From Caldilineaceae bacterium (GTDB lineage: Bacteria > Chloroflexota > Anaerolineae > Caldilineales > Caldilineaceae), in assembly GCA_026645575.1 (NCBI GenBank), contig JAPKMW010000017.1, forward strand, positions 1-64,000: 64,000 nucleotides of DNA, given 5' to 3'. Below the pieces are notes generated by a model, which was given only the letters and a program-made list of their open reading frames with translations, made no database searches and was not told the DNA's origin. Every line of letters begins with the position of its first letter. Position 1 is the first letter of the stretch. Both the position numbers and the translations under genes were made by a program. Positions 26,551 to 34,229 of the stretch are shown one piece after another.

Positions 26551-26807
26551 GTTGGTTCCTTGTCCTTGCGCAAAAATCAACAAACTGCGAACGATCTTCG
26601 CAGAAACTGGAGTTGCTATTCGCAGCGCAATGGCACTATGCTGGTGGCGGTATGGTTCAACCAACTGGCGGGTCGTTTATGTAAAAGAGCGCATCTGCGA
26701 TAAAAGCAGATCGGCGCTCCGTGTTCAAACGATCAACCAGCTTGCCGCCAGGCAATGAACCATTCCTATTGAACCACAATTCATTGAAAAATTCAAGAGT
26801 GTTAAAC

Positions 26808-27158
26808 ATGTGCAAGCAAGCGGCAACCATCGAATGGCGGATCGCAGAGGATGGCACAAAGGGTTCGTTGCACCTGGACGCGCCTTTCTTCCCACAGACA
26901 ATCCAGCATTTCGCACTCAGGGGGAATCCAGCCTAGCAGCGTTGGCAAGAGATGCAGATTCCCGACGAAATTAACCGCCTGCTCGCCTGGACTGAGGACC
27001 CCGTGCAGAGCGCCTGGCATCAACTCGTCCGTGAATTTGTAGCCGATGTGCGCAGGGAAGGGTACAGCGGTTATCCCACCTTTCACGATGGCTGGGTGAC
27101 CAACACCATCATCGACATTGTGCGCCGTGACCAGGGTTGGGTGACTCTGTTCCAGTAG
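26808..27158 (+). pseudogene. C-terminal remnant of a Gfo/Idh/MocA-type oxidoreductase
   Basis: One plus-strand frame reads CKQAATIEWRIAEDGTKGSL, continues to FFPQTIQHFALRGNPA, hits TAG, and resumes in the same frame as QRWQEMQIPDEINRLLAWTE and then REFVADVRREGYSGYPTFHD, ending with GWVTLFQ. The last part resembles the C-terminal tail of dehydrogenases of the Gfo/Idh/MocA family (EGY.GYPTF.DGW). No N-terminal NAD-binding domain precedes it. It thus looks like a broken 3' fragment with an added nonsense codon, where TGG (Trp) to TAG is the simplest change. The family identification is from memory of the motif and is moderate. Confidence 0.5.
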
Positions 27159-27234
27159 TCGATTGAATGAGTTAGGTAGTGTATGCCTGTTGCAATATGT
27201 CATTGTTATGACCATTACGAAAACAATCCGATAA

Positions 27235-27300
27235 TCGTAGGTGCGGTTACAAACCGCACAGGTTCACCGCAGATCGTGCGGTTACAAACCGCACCTACGA
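27235..27300. repeat. Perfect inverted repeat built from two palindromic 19-mers
   Basis: The arms at 27235-27259 and 27276-27300 are exact reverse complements. Each contains the self-complementary 19-mer gtgcggttacaaaccgcac, so the unit is both a direct and an inverted repeat. A third copy of the 19-mer is at 5438-5456. It lies about 55 bases before the start of the TPR gene at 27355. Confidence 0.9.
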
Positions 27301-27354
27301 TGGCAACGTAACGAGCGTGTAGCGTCATTTTTATCTTTTACAGGAGAAACCAAC

Positions 27355-27705
27355 ATGAAACAGAAACTCTGGACCTTTGGGTTTGCCCTGGCGCTTCTGA
27401 TCGGACTAGCAGTGCTGCTCACCAGCGGTGGCGTCATGGTGCAGGCGGACGAGGAGCAGACACCTCTCCTCGACAATCTGGGCGACTTTCACCGCACCAT
27501 CACAACGGAGAGCGAGGAGGCGCAGGCTTACTTTGACCAAGGGCTGGTGCTGGCCTATGGCTTCAACCATGCGTTAGCCATCCAGTCGTTCCAGGAAGCG
27601 CTCACCCATGATCCCAACTGCACCATGTGCTACTGGGGCATTGCTTGGGCGTTGGGGCCGAACATCAACCTGCCCATAGACCCGGCGCTAAATGGCGATG
27701 CCTAG
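27355..27705 (+). CDS. Secreted TPR protein, 5' part, cut by an in-frame TAG
   Basis: A 116-residue N-terminal fragment. A signal peptide (MKQKLWTFGFALALLIGLAV, cleavage near MVQADEE) is followed by the first TPR-like block (TTESEEAQAYFDQGLVLAYG; DPNCTMCYWGIAWALGPNIN). The frame stops at TAG (27703-27705) but continues without a shift as AALEQAQTLAEEASPVEQAF and on to 29538. The ATG at 27355 has CAGGAGA upstream. Homologous proteins that I remember read through this point, usually with Tyr, so a TAC/TAT to TAG change is likely. The gene is probably inactive, unless the codon is suppressed or an error. Confidence 0.7.
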   Translation: MKQKLWTFGFALALLIGLAVLLTSGGVMVQADEEQTPLLDNLGDFHRTITTESEEAQAYFDQGLVLAYGFNHALAIQSFQEALTHDPNCTMCYWGIAWALGPNINLPIDPALNGDA

Positions 27706-27750
27706 GCTGCGCTGGAACAGGCGCAGACGCTGGCGGAGGAGGCCAGCCCA

Positions 27751-29538
27751 GTGGAGCAGGCATTCATCGAAGCATTGGCCGCCCGCTACAGCGAAGAAGC
27801 GCCGGAAAGCCGGGCGGACCTCGATCTGGCCTTTGCCGAGGCGATGGGCGCGGTGGCGGCGCAATATCCCGACGATGCCGACGCGCTCACCATCTATGCC
27901 GAGGCGCTGATGGACTTGACGCCGTGGAATTTCTGGACGGCGGAGGGCGAGCCGACTGAATACACAGAGCGCATCCTGACGACGCTGGAAGCGGCGCTCG
28001 CCATCGATCCCAACCACCCGGCGGCCAACCACTACTACATCCATGCCACCGAAGCTTCCCAAGATCCGGGCCGCGCCCTGGACAGCGCCCACCGGCTGGA
28101 AACCCTGGTGCCTGGCGCCGGTCATCTGGTTCACATGCCGGCGCACACCTACTGGCGCGTGGGCCGCTATGCTGACGCTGTGCGTGCCAATCAACACGCT
28201 GCGCACAGCGACGAAACCGCTGTGGCTGGTATGCCTGATGCGGGGACTTATAACTTCTATTCGGTCGCCTACTACCCGCACAACATCCACTTTGAATCGG
28301 TGGCGGCGGCGATGATGGGCGACAGCGCGACGGCCATCGACGCAGCGCACCGTTTGGTCGATGCCATTCCAGAGCAGGCGTATCAGGATCTGCCCTTCTT
28401 CGAGGACTTCCGCCCCATGCCCTACCAGGCGTTGGTGCGCTTTGGCCGCTGGCAAGAAATGATAGACGAACCGGCGCCCGGCGAGCAATTGCCCTTCGCA
28501 ACCGCCTTCTGGCACTATGCCCGCGGCGTGGCGTTAGCAAAACTGGGTCGCGTGGATGAGGCGCGGGAGGAACTGGCTGCCGTCGAAGAAGCCAAGAGCA
28601 ACCCAGTCTTTGAGGGGCTGATCATGGCCTCCTTCGCCAGCGCCCAGCAAAACCTCGACATGGCCGCGGGCATTCTGGCCGCCACCATTGCCAGCGCCGA
28701 AGGCGACGCAGATGAGGCCATCAGCCAGTTGGCAGCGGCCGTCGCCATCCAGGACAGCCTGCCCTACATCGAGCCGCCGGCCTGGTACTTCCCGATCCGC
28801 CAACTGCTGGGCGCCGAACTGCTGGCCGCTGGTCGGGCCGCAGAGGCCGAGGCGGTCTATCGCAAGGATCTGGAGCAATATCCGGCCAACGGCTGGTCAC
28901 TCTTCGGGTTACACCAGGCGCTGGAAGCCCAGGTCGCGACCCTCCAAGAAGAGATCGCGACCGCGTGGAGCGGCAGCGACATCATGCTGACCTCCTCCGC
29001 CAGCGCCATGACGGCGACGGCGTCCGCTGGGACAGTCTCGCCCGACGACCCGGTTGAGGCCCAGATCGCCAACGCCATGAGCGCGGGGTCGGACGTTGTC
29101 GGCCGTGACGCCACGATCTTGGGGTGGGACGAAAGCGGCATGCCCACCGTCGTGCTGCGAGAGGGCGCCAATGAGTGGACCTGTCTGGCCGATTGGCCGG
29201 TGTCGCCGGGCAACGATCCGCAGTGCTTCGACCCGGTCTGGACCGCTTGGAACGACGCCTACCTGGCCGGGGAGGAGCCGAAGGTTGAGCGGTTAGGTGT
29301 GGCGTATATGCTGGTCGGTGGCAGCGATCCGAGCAACACCGATCCCATGGCCATGGAACCGCTGCCGGGCGAGGATTGGGTGACTACGCCGCCGCATATG
29401 ATGATCCTCGTGCCCGGCGATCTGGATCCCGCCGATTTCACCACCGACCACACGTCGGGCGAACCCTACATCATGTGGGAAGGGACGCCCTATGAACACT
29501 TAATGGTGCCGGTCGCTGATATGGCGCATCAGCATTAG
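27751..29538 (+). CDS. Secreted TPR protein, 3' part, fused to a C-terminal domain
   Basis: This is the downstream part of the amber-split gene that starts at 27355; the reading frame is open from 27706. Residues 1 to about 420 are TPR-type helices, including conserved HYYIHATEAS and VHMPAHTYWRVGRY. The last ~170 residues form a distinct domain (VGRDATILGWDESGMPTVVL, EWTCLADWPVSPGNDPQCFD, PYIMWEGTPYEHLMVPV) that elsewhere occurs as a stand-alone periplasmic protein, so the full gene is a fusion. The conserved His- and Met-rich ends might bind metal, but no activity is known. A restart at the GTG at 27751 would give a protein without a signal peptide. Confidence 0.7.
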   Translation: MEQAFIEALAARYSEEAPESRADLDLAFAEAMGAVAAQYPDDADALTIYAEALMDLTPWNFWTAEGEPTEYTERILTTLEAALAIDPNHPAANHYYIHATEASQDPGRALDSAHRLETLVPGAGHLVHMPAHTYWRVGRYADAVRANQHAAHSDETAVAGMPDAGTYNFYSVAYYPHNIHFESVAAAMMGDSATAIDAAHRLVDAIPEQAYQDLPFFEDFRPMPYQALVRFGRWQEMIDEPAPGEQLPFATAFWHYARGVALAKLGRVDEAREELAAVEEAKSNPVFEGLIMASFASAQQNLDMAAGILAATIASAEGDADEAISQLAAAVAIQDSLPYIEPPAWYFPIRQLLGAELLAAGRAAEAEAVYRKDLEQYPANGWSLFGLHQALEAQVATLQEEIATAWSGSDIMLTSSASAMTATASAGTVSPDDPVEAQIANAMSAGSDVVGRDATILGWDESGMPTVVLREGANEWTCLADWPVSPGNDPQCFDPVWTAWNDAYLAGEEPKVERLGVAYMLVGGSDPSNTDPMAMEPLPGEDWVTTPPHMMILVPGDLDPADFTTDHTSGEPYIMWEGTPYEHLMVPVADMAHQH

Positions 29539-29894
29539 TACACCGTTACCGAAGTTTTAATCGGTAGTAAAGACTTTAGCCTTTGGCCCGTCCAGAGAAA
29601 GACTAATGAAGGTTATTGATTGATTGCGGCAACGGTACGGGCATGAGGTTGGCGGGAAGATGCTCACGGGTAAAACCGCTAGCTCAAGCTGATCGTGGAG
29701 GCAAAAATGGCCCAATAACCTAGTGTTTTATCAAATTTGGCCCATCAGGAACCTAGTGAGTTGACACGTAAATCTTCCCGGAAGGTCGGCCTGGTTAACA
29801 GGATCGTCCGGTCAAACCTTCCGGGAAGATGTTTGTCAAGCCCCTGCGTTCCAGTTGAGTCTCAAATTTCATACACCAAGCCGAGGGAACAAAA
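29539..29894. other. Gene-free gap with repeat debris
   Basis: A 356-base gap with no coding frame I can support. It holds cggtagtaaagactttagcc (about 29567-29586), a type of spacer repeat, then unrecognised sequence and the inverted repeat at 29772-29830. It follows the decaying TPR gene and may be part of the same degraded zone. Confidence 0.5.
29772..29830. repeat. Inverted repeat, ATCTTCCCGGAAGGT family, copy 1
   Basis: The perfect 15-base arms at 29772-29786 and 29816-29830 enclose a loop containing aacaggatcgtccggtcaa. Outer bases ttgac (29761) and gtcaa (29835) also pair. A second copy with the same arms and a nearly identical loop is at 51900-51958, about 22 kb away, between the two ABC exporter genes. 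Confidence 0.9.
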
Positions 29895-30614
29895 TTGATA
29901 ACAGACACCACTCAATTCTTGCTCGATCACATGGAACTCTTGATCAACGTATCGTTTTGCTGTGATCCAGATGGCCGGCTGCGCGCGGTCAACGAACCCG
30001 AAAAGCCGCCGGCCCCCCGCTTTTACATGGTGCGCACGCCGGCGGGCAATCACTGGCGCTTCCGCTATGATCTGCCGGATGAGACGGTCCAGCAACTCGA
30101 CCGGCTCTGTCAGGCCGAGCCGCCCAGTGCTGATTTTGCGCACCCGCCCCAGCAATCTACGGCGATCAAAGCGGTGCTGGCAGCCCAAGCGCCGCTGCAA
30201 GATGAATACCGAGGGCCAGCCTACTGGATTCCTCCCGGCCTGGAAAGACCGGCCAATGTTGTGCCGATCACGGCCACGAACGCCCATCTCCTGCAACCGC
30301 TCTTTCCCTGGGTCTTGCCACTCCCGCAACCGCCAAGGCGCGGGGTACTAGTGGCGACCGTCGTGCAAGAGATGGCGGTGGCGCTCTGCTACTGTGCGCG
30401 TATCCCTGACCAGGTAACGCACGCCGGCGTCGAAACGGCTGAAACCTTTCGCGGTCATGGCTACGCCACCGCCGCGGTCGTCGGCTGGGCTGCCGAAGTG
30501 CGCCGCCAGGGTCTGATCCCCCTCTACGGTACGACTTGGGAGAATCTGGCTTCCCAGCGCATTGCCCAAAAACTGGGGATGGTCTTGTATGGGGAGGATT
30601 GGTCGATTGCCTGA
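29895..30614 (+). CDS. GNAT-family N-acetyltransferase
   Basis: A 239-residue protein with a GNAT fold in its C-terminal half. THAGVETAETFRGHGYATAA carries the acetyl-CoA pyrophosphate loop (RGHGYA, fitting Q/RxxGxG/A), and WENLASQRIAQKLGMVLYGE is the typical motif B end. The N-terminal half (FCCDPDGRLRAVNEPE; HWRFRYDLPDET) is seen in the GNAT group that acts on small molecules or proteins in Firmicutes and Chloroflexota. The start is TTG at 29895 with GAGGG upstream; ATG at 29931 is an alternative. The acceptor is unknown. It is transcribed alone. Confidence 0.82.
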   Translation: MITDTTQFLLDHMELLINVSFCCDPDGRLRAVNEPEKPPAPRFYMVRTPAGNHWRFRYDLPDETVQQLDRLCQAEPPSADFAHPPQQSTAIKAVLAAQAPLQDEYRGPAYWIPPGLERPANVVPITATNAHLLQPLFPWVLPLPQPPRRGVLVATVVQEMAVALCYCARIPDQVTHAGVETAETFRGHGYATAAVVGWAAEVRRQGLIPLYGTTWENLASQRIAQKLGMVLYGEDWSIA

Positions 30615-30961
30615 ACTGATAATCGAAATCATTGAAATAAAGTGCGGTCATATGCAATTCGCGATAGGTCCCGTTCTCTCGAATTGTCCAGGCAATTTGA
30701 TTTTGGCGGACATGGTCAGCAACAGTTGGCAAGGAGTGGGCAATTTGTAAACACTCGCCATAGATTGCATCGGCGCATTCCAGGTTGCCTTGTTGATTTT
30801 CCTCTTCGTCCAGGAGATGATAAAGCGAGGTCGTTATATCATTGGGGTTAAGTAGTCCGTATACTGGGGCCAATGTTGATCCGCCAACGTTATTGTTTGG
30901 CGCACCCAGTAGCGCAGCGTATGATCCTCGTCCCGCCAATTCCCCCCAAAACAGCGTATGG
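30615..30961. other. Degraded region, minus-strand open frame of unknown origin
   Basis: On the minus strand between about 30939 and 30620 an open stretch encodes peptides such as YGLLNPNDITTSLYHLLDEE and ECADAIYGECLQIAHSLPTV, which look like real protein. There is no credible start, and the frame runs on into the antisense of the acetyltransferase gene. It is probably the remnant of a gene, possibly TPR-like and once continuous with the HTH fragment at 30962-31153. I do not recognise it. Confidence 0.35.
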
Positions 30962-31153
30962 TCACAGAAAACGCAAGCTCAGTTCTACCTCACCTTGCTG
31001 TTCACGCGCCTGCGCGCCAGTCAGCCGATTGCCCTTACACATTTCCGAGATGATCGAAGGCGTTTGCAGAATGCCAGCAGCGAGCATGGCTTGACTCAAG
31101 CCATGTTTGCGGTGTAAATGTTGTGCGAGCAGATCGCCAAAGGGGTGACTCAT
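30962..31153 (-). pseudogene. Truncated copy of the STAND regulator's HTH domain
   Basis: From the ATG at 31153 the frame reads SHPFGDLLAQHLHRKHGLSQ, then AMLAAGILQTPSIISEMCKG. This is almost identical to residues 2-45 of the STAND regulator at 23701-26550. Similarity ends after GAQARE, the frame stops at 30962, and no ATPase or TPR part follows. It is a duplicated and truncated gene start. It could still make a 63-residue HTH peptide competing for the same DNA sites, but more likely it is decaying. Confidence 0.75.
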
Positions 31154-31215
31154 GGCTGTCTCCACAGAAAGGGTAAATGTTCTTCGCCAAAATCAGGGTT
31201 GCTTTTGGGCAGAAG

Positions 31216-32595
31216 TTAGCGCAACCAGCCCGTTCGTTCGCGTCGCCAGCCTAAGCGATCGAGATGGTTCACCCGGATCGCCTCGATATGGCGTTGGTGG
31301 CGTGCGTATTGCTCTTCTGTCCAGCGGTACGCTTCCAGTCGCTCCGGATCTAGCTCGACACCCAGACCCGGGCCTTCCGGTACACGCAAACAGCCTTGTT
31401 CATAGGGCAGTTTGCCGCCGCGGATCACATCCCCTTCCCACTGATTATAGTGCGCGTCAAGGCCGTGGAGGGCAAAGGGCGCAATGCCATTGCCCCAGAC
31501 AATATGATAGCGAATGGTGTAGGGAAAGGCAAAGGCGGCAATATGCAGCCGGATCGCCGTGCCGGGGCCAAGTTCATAGGCGCTGTGCATGGCAATCTCC
31601 ATCCCCATAAAGCGGGCGGTGTCGTAATAGCGTTTGAGCGCCAATGGGCCATCATAGGCGTCGGGCGCCGAAACGTCGGCGGGTTGATAGCGACTGAGGG
31701 CATCCAGGTCCAAGGGGCGATCCAACGTTTCGTCGCTGTAGCGGCCGGTGGGGCGACTGGTTGCGCGCAATGCCTGCAAGTCGCGCCGAAGCGGTGGCAA
31801 CCAGGCATGGGAAGAAATCGGAATGGTACTCATCTGGCGCAGGCGATGACCGGCTTTCCAGATATTTTCAAAGGAGCCACCCACCGGCTCTTCAATCCAT
31901 TCCAGGCGACAATCTTCCACCCCTTTCATAAAGCGCAACGCCTCGCTTTCGCTCCACGAGGCATGGGGATCGACCCGTAGCTCCACATCCGGCCCTACGG
32001 CGGCGCGAATGTTGTGGATCAGTTCGATATAGCGGTGTGGCTCAAAATCGCACATGGATAGTTTCAGAATGCGAAAGCCATCTTGTCGGATCACTTCTTG
32101 TAGGTGCTGGGGATAGGAGTCAAAGGTCACTGCATGGTTGCCCTGGAGATCCGGGAAGCGCGCCCAGGTGTAAGCCGCCATTGGAATGCGTGTCACCTCC
32201 GGTGTATCCAGATCAAAAAGCTCGCGTAGATAGCGATAGAGCGGTTTACCGGCCAGTTTGCCGACAAAATCCCAGTAGGCCAGCCCCAGATCGGCGCGCA
32301 CTTGCGGGTCAAAGGGGTTTTTGCCCAGCACACGCTCCTTTAGCGCCGGATCATCCGGTACGCCTTCGGCAATGGCGGTCAGCCCCTGGTCGGTGACAAA
32401 CTCGGCAAAGGTAAACGTTTCCGCTGAGCCGTCCCACCGTTTGGTGCCAGTCCACGGCATGAGGACGCGCCAGGTGCGCACGTCGCGAATGTGTAAACCG
32501 GCAGCTCGGCCCGTTTCATTGATATACGCTTGTTTGGCTTTGAGATCCGCCACCACTTGTTGATCATAAGCGGCGATATGATCGGTTTTATACAT
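31216..32595 (-). CDS. Enolase-superfamily dehydratase (mandelate racemase/glucarate dehydratase-like)
   Basis: A 459-residue enolase-superfamily protein. After a capping domain, the barrel carries FRILKLSM (Lys of the KxK-type site), ELRVDPHASWS (first metal Asp), LEWIEEPVGG (second metal Glu) and later DAYDGPLALKRY and MHSAYELGPGTAIRLH regions. Enzymes of this family abstract the proton next to a carboxylate in sugar acids, giving dehydration or epimerisation. The long form and its C-terminal tail (about 60 residues) resemble the glucarate-dehydratase-like branch; the substrate is not certain. It starts a catabolism-rich stretch. ATG at 32595. Confidence 0.85.
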   Translation of the reverse strand: MYKTDHIAAYDQQVVADLKAKQAYINETGRAAGLHIRDVRTWRVLMPWTGTKRWDGSAETFTFAEFVTDQGLTAIAEGVPDDPALKERVLGKNPFDPQVRADLGLAYWDFVGKLAGKPLYRYLRELFDLDTPEVTRIPMAAYTWARFPDLQGNHAVTFDSYPQHLQEVIRQDGFRILKLSMCDFEPHRYIELIHNIRAAVGPDVELRVDPHASWSESEALRFMKGVEDCRLEWIEEPVGGSFENIWKAGHRLRQMSTIPISSHAWLPPLRRDLQALRATSRPTGRYSDETLDRPLDLDALSRYQPADVSAPDAYDGPLALKRYYDTARFMGMEIAMHSAYELGPGTAIRLHIAAFAFPYTIRYHIVWGNGIAPFALHGLDAHYNQWEGDVIRGGKLPYEQGCLRVPEGPGLGVELDPERLEAYRWTEEQYARHQRHIEAIRVNHLDRLGWRRERTGWLR

Positions 32596-32677
32596 GGGGC
32601 CTATCTTTCTGAACGGGTTGGTTATCGTAATGGCTTGGTTGTAGCCCAGCGGGAACAGAGAATTTTCGGCTGAATTC

Positions 32678-33493
32678 TTAACCAGTAGAAGCAGGCGTGC
32701 TTTCGTGCAACTTTTTGCCTAAAATCGCCAGGATGGGGGCAAAGTGGCGCACATTAGTGGTATATAAAGGCACATCCGCCGGTAATTCAAGGGCAATCAC
32801 CAAATCACCCAAATACCAGGTGCAATTGCGCCCACGTGAGACAACCGGATTTTCGCTAATTTGCTGCGCCAATTGGCCCATGCGGACTAAGACCGGATCA
32901 CTTTCGTGCGCCAGCCCATCCGCCAGCATTGCTAATTCAGGACGCCAGGCTTCCATACGTTCTGCCAGATCGCACTCACGCACATACCGTGTACATTGGC
33001 TACGCAATTGGTAGGACAAAACATTGTCATTCATTAGAGAAAGCAGTTGAGGTCGCTCACGCGCTAGTCCACATTGTGTGCTATCCATGATTTCACTGAT
33101 GCCAAGCATAAAGTGTTTTAGCAACCCAAACTCAATGTAGCGAGATAGACGCTCCTGGAACTCACTGCGAGTTTGGAGTTGAAACGATGGTGTAATGATT
33201 CGGCTACTACGCAATAAACCGCCTAAAATCATCATCATTCGGCTTGACTCGCGCTTGTTGGGATGACGCCCCAAATCCGTGAGTACCTCATCAAGATAGG
33301 TGCATTGGTCAACAAGACCATAAAGATAGATCGCATCTTTAACAATCGTTCGCAGGTACTCGCCAAGCACATATGTTGAGGTGATCAGCCGGTAATTGGC
33401 TAACTCTTTCTCTAATTGCACCTGTCGTTTCATACTACCACCGACTCGATCAATCTGGATCGTCGTATCCAAGAAAAGCGTCGGCTTGTTCAC
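32678..33493 (-). CDS. PIN-domain-like toxin, unusually long
   Basis: A 271-residue protein. LFLDTTIQIDR supplies the first PIN acidic residues, TYVLGEYLRT the Glu, and the end (CTWYLGDLVIALELPADVPL then YTTNVRHFAPIL) the Asp and TN(D)-F signature of PIN RNases. Typical VapC toxins have about 130 residues; here some 130 residues of helical sequence are inserted between the N- and C-terminal PIN motifs. Its start overlaps the Phd-like gene by four bases, the usual antitoxin-toxin order. It would cut RNA when freed from its partner. The PIN assignment rests on motif spacing and is good but not certain. Confidence 0.65.
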   Translation of the reverse strand: MNKPTLFLDTTIQIDRVGGSMKRQVQLEKELANYRLITSTYVLGEYLRTIVKDAIYLYGLVDQCTYLDEVLTDLGRHPNKRESSRMMMILGGLLRSSRIITPSFQLQTRSEFQERLSRYIEFGLLKHFMLGISEIMDSTQCGLARERPQLLSLMNDNVLSYQLRSQCTRYVRECDLAERMEAWRPELAMLADGLAHESDPVLVRMGQLAQQISENPVVSRGRNCTWYLGDLVIALELPADVPLYTTNVRHFAPILAILGKKLHESTPASTG

Positions 33494-34068
33494 AGCGGTT
33501 CCTCGGCAGCAGGATGATATTGTTTAGCCAACGCGTCATCAATGGGCAGCATCGAACTCAGACCGATTTCCGCTAACGCCAGATCGACATCGCCAACGAT
33601 CTCAGTGGTTAAATCATCTTGTCGTAACAAGGGGATCACTTGCACCAGTTGACCTAGTTGCTTCTCCGTCAATTGAGTCTTGCGTTCGATAACGTTGATC
33701 AGCACATCGGTCAACAAAGAGGCCAAATGGCGACGTGGTTTATCCAGCCACCGACAAATGTTCCATGCTTCACGCGCCAATCGCAGCAAATCTTGCGTGC
33801 CAAACTCTAAATCAAAGCTGTCGGGCCGGTATGCCTCTACCAAGCCGCCAGCGGTTTGTTCCATGATGGTTACGCAATGGGCCAGACGATAGTGCGCCCC
33901 TTCGCTTTGTGCCTGCTGTTGCGCTTGATAGGTTTCCCAACGCATCAGCACAGCTTTCGGCTGGTTATGGCTGGTCACGACAATCGGTTCATCACGTTCT
34001 GCGACACGACGAACCAGCGCCGGGAAATTATCACGCGCCTCAGTCACACTCATGGTGGTTTGTACCAT
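33490..34068 (-). CDS. Phd/YefM-type antitoxin with long C-terminal extension
   Basis: A 192-residue protein. Residues 1-55 (TMSVTEARDNFPALVRRVAE; PIVVTSHNQPKAVLMRWETY) are a standard Phd/YefM DNA-binding antitoxin domain. The remaining ~135 residues are helical, acidic at the end, and not recognised; ordinary antitoxins of this type have about 80-90 residues. The partner toxin is also about twice the usual size. ATG at 34068; a second ATG at 34053 (MSVTEA) is possible. A perfect inverted repeat at 34100-34127 lies about 32 bases upstream and is a likely operator for autoregulation. Confidence 0.8.
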   Translation of the reverse strand: MVQTTMSVTEARDNFPALVRRVAERDEPIVVTSHNQPKAVLMRWETYQAQQQAQSEGAHYRLAHCVTIMEQTAGGLVEAYRPDSFDLEFGTQDLLRLAREAWNICRWLDKPRRHLASLLTDVLINVIERKTQLTEKQLGQLVQVIPLLRQDDLTTEIVGDVDLALAEIGLSSMLPIDDALAKQYHPAAEEPL

Positions 34069-34099
34069 TGTTCCCTCACCGTTTTTTGAACAACAAACG

Positions 34100-34127
34100 A
34101 ATTCTGCCCATTTTGTTGGGCAGAATT
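34100..34127 (-). promoter_or_regulatory. Probable operator of the Phd/PIN operon
   Basis: Perfect 11-base arms, aattctgccca (34100-34110) and tgggcagaatt (34117-34127), flank a 6-base T-rich spacer, 32 bases upstream of the antitoxin ATG. Phd/YefM antitoxins repress their own operon by binding such palindromes. No other gene lies within 100 bases, and the hairpin has no T-run. Confidence 0.7.
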
Positions 34128-34229
34128 AAGTGTAATGGAGATCGTACGCTTTGTCAATGATGTAATCGATCGTCATTGATCGTCGATCATTGGGTAGGCA
34201 AACCAAAGCGCAAGCACGAACTTGCCACC

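Noticed and set aside
27235..27300. Short CRISPR array
   Set aside because: Only two repeat units that form a single inverted repeat, no regular spacers and no cas genes nearby.
27703..27705. TAG as a pyrrolysine codon
   Set aside because: No pyrrolysine-type methyltransferase context is present, and a nonsense mutation is simpler; kept only as a check for suppression.
27688..28540. Minus-strand frames opposite the TPR gene
   Set aside because: Arg- and Gly-rich antisense frames; the plus-strand TPR motifs are clear.
29539..29894. Insertion sequence remnant
   Set aside because: Inverted repeats are present, but no transposase fragment or target-site duplication can be seen.
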